Shown here piece after piece: positions 5,734 to 6,629 of a stretch of DNA of 6,629 nt. This DNA comes from Candidatus Cloacimonadota bacterium (GTDB lineage Bacteria > Cloacimonadota > Cloacimonadia > Cloacimonadales > TCS61): positions 1 to 6,629 of the forward strand of contig DRTC01000186.1 in NCBI GenBank assembly GCA_011372345.1, in the 5' to 3' direction. The notes under the pieces are model-generated. The model saw only the letters and a list, made by a program, of their open reading frames with translations, was not told the origin of the DNA and searched no databases. The first letter of the stretch is position 1. Each line of letters begins with the position of its first letter. The position numbers and the translations under genes are program-made.

Positions 5734-5793
5734 CACGAATTTCACGAATTACACTAATTTTTTTTATGAACTCTATTATTTGTGAGATTCGCA
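5734..5793. repeat. 9-bp tandem repeat with degenerate inverted copy
   Basis: Three near-identical 9-base units lie head to tail: CACGAATTT, CACGAATTA and CACTAATTT (5734-5760). A degenerate inverse copy, TTATTTGTGAGATTCGCA, lies at 5776-5793 and matches the first 18 bases at 13 positions. The CACGAATT phrase is common in intergenic repeats of several bacterial groups (memory, unverified). An eight-T run (5758-5765) follows the tandem units, so it may also help end transcription of the TerB-like gene. Confidence 0.55.
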
Positions 5794-5797
5794 TACT

Positions 5798-5889
5798 ATT
5801 CGAGTCGTAAGGAACAAAGTGACGACTACTCGAAACATATAGAACTGTTATTGAAGTTATTTCGACTCGTCGTTCCTTACGAGTCGAAT
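5798..5889. repeat. REPIN-like double hairpin between convergent genes
   Basis: The outer arms (5798-5815 and 5872-5889) are inverted copies matching at 17 of 18 bases. Each half also folds alone: the right half has a perfect 9-bp stem TTCGACTCG/CGAGTCGAA (5861-5869 with 5880-5888), and the left half the same stem with a 3-base insertion (5799-5807 with 5823-5834). Two small hairpins in inverted orientation about a short spacer is the architecture of REPINs. The element ends 3 bases before the stop codon of the minus-strand gene and could serve as a shared bidirectional terminator, although it lacks U-tracts. Confidence 0.65.
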
Positions 5890-5892
5890 GAT

Positions 5893-6612
5893 TTAAAATT
5901 CATCCTCATCTATCTCGACATTAAATTTTACTTCTGAAATTTTTATTTCACTGATCTTATTCCCGGATTCATCATAAGAAATTGTATGGATCGGGAATTT
6001 GATGCCGTTAAAATCTTTATATTCTTTTATCATCCTGTAGATCGATATCGGTTTCTCATATTCATCGCTTTCATAGATCATCTGAAACGGCAGGTTTGTC
6101 TCTTTATCGATGATCAATTTAAATTGGATTTCATCATTATTAACCTGCAAAATATCATAAGATTTTCCATCAACTTCTTTTTCTTTAAGGAAAATAATTT
6201 CATATTCATTTTGGAATTTCAGCAGGTTGATAAGGTTTCTTTTCAAATTTCCCATAATTTCAGGGATCAATGATGAAGGAAGATTTTCAAAATAACCTTT
6301 GGGATATTTTCTCCATCCTTTATTCTCGCTGATAATGAATTCCTGGTCTAAAAATTTTACTTTGAATTTATCAGGAAATATTGCAGTTACATTAGTTTCA
6401 AAAGTCATAGATCCTTGTTCGATCGGCTGCCAGGTTTTACCTTTTGTCTGCACATTCCGGATCGAATCGACATTTCCGATTGCTTTAACTATTTTATTGA
6501 AAATCTGTTTTGTTTTTGATCTGTTTGCTTCGGAATTTTCGGTTTCAAATGAATAAAGATTTGTGATAATAAAAAAAACAATGGCAGTTAAAGATATAAC
6601 TTTAAAATTCAT
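5893..6612 (-). CDS. Exported LolA-like fold protein
   Basis: A 239-residue exported protein. Residues 1-21 are a signal peptide (hydrophobic run ending near LYSF). The mature part reads like the LolA/outer-membrane lipoprotein-sorting type of half-barrel. It has an early helix with IFNKIVKAIGNVDSIRNVQTKGK (37-59), strands with SMTFETNVTAIFPDKFKVKF (68-87), a GW turn (99-100), a helix (115-132), then VDGKSYDILQV (147-157), the LIIDKETNLPFQMIY strand pair (166-180), and YKDFNGIKFPIHTI (198-211) near the end. Similar domains are found alone and fused behind M16 peptidases in Bacteroidota and relatives. The substrate is unknown; lipoprotein or lipid carriage is only a fold-based guess. The start has CAGGAG (6619-6624) with a 6-base spacer. 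No lipobox is seen. Confidence 0.75.
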   Translation of the reverse strand: MNFKVISLTAIVFFIITNLYSFETENSEANRSKTKQIFNKIVKAIGNVDSIRNVQTKGKTWQPIEQGSMTFETNVTAIFPDKFKVKFLDQEFIISENKGWRKYPKGYFENLPSSLIPEIMGNLKRNLINLLKFQNEYEIIFLKEKEVDGKSYDILQVNNDEIQFKLIIDKETNLPFQMIYESDEYEKPISIYRMIKEYKDFNGIKFPIHTISYDESGNKISEIKISEVKFNVEIDEDEF

Positions 6613-6629
6613 TTAATACTCCTGAAACA

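Noticed and set aside
5986..6556. Two plus-strand open frames opposite the LolA-like gene
   Set aside because: Both are aromatic-rich antisense shadows with no ribosome site, typical of AT-rich DNA opposite a real gene.

Overview
The window is AT-rich bacterial DNA carrying six complete protein genes, separated by intergenic regions that are unusually full of palindromic and short tandem repeats. The best lineage clue is the protein at 933-1388. It ends in an NPFNP-type, FlgD-like C-terminal domain of the kind abundant in Candidatus Cloacimonadota and relatives such as Marinimicrobia, KSB1 and other FCB-group bacteria. The DUF4476-type exported protein and the Shine-Dalgarno-led genes with MKK-type signal peptides fit the same group. 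Assignment to Cloacimonadota is an inference, not proof.

Layout: 1-325 has no gene but is packed with small stem-loops. Two minus-strand genes follow (326-835 and 933-1388). Both encode small exported proteins with the same kind of N-terminal module but different C-termini: an Ig-like domain in one and a sorting-type domain in the other. A gene-free stretch at 1389-2071 holds two candidate divergent promoters, a relic of a gene end and a degenerate 21-bp tandem repeat. Three plus-strand genes follow: an exported DUF4476-like protein (2072-2803), a full-length transketolase (2955-4874) and a cytoplasmic TerB-like protein (5108-5689). The window closes with a minus-strand exported protein that looks LolA-like (5893-6612), convergent with the TerB-like gene.

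The genes do not form an obvious pathway. The transketolase belongs to central carbon metabolism (non-oxidative pentose phosphate pathway), four products appear exported, and one is a cytoplasmic helical protein. Each plus-strand gene has its own leader of 150 bases or more, so one tight operon is unlikely. The two minus-strand genes at the left could be co-transcribed.

The points most worth a second look are these. The transketolase has lysine in place of a normally conserved glutamate next to its thiamine-diphosphate motif. It also carries a perfect 14-nt tandem duplication read in two frames. A REPIN-like double hairpin lies between the convergent genes, a hairpin cluster lies at the left edge, and a 21-bp periodic repeat lies at 1600-1704. 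I see no CRISPR array, tRNA, rRNA, transposase or defence system.
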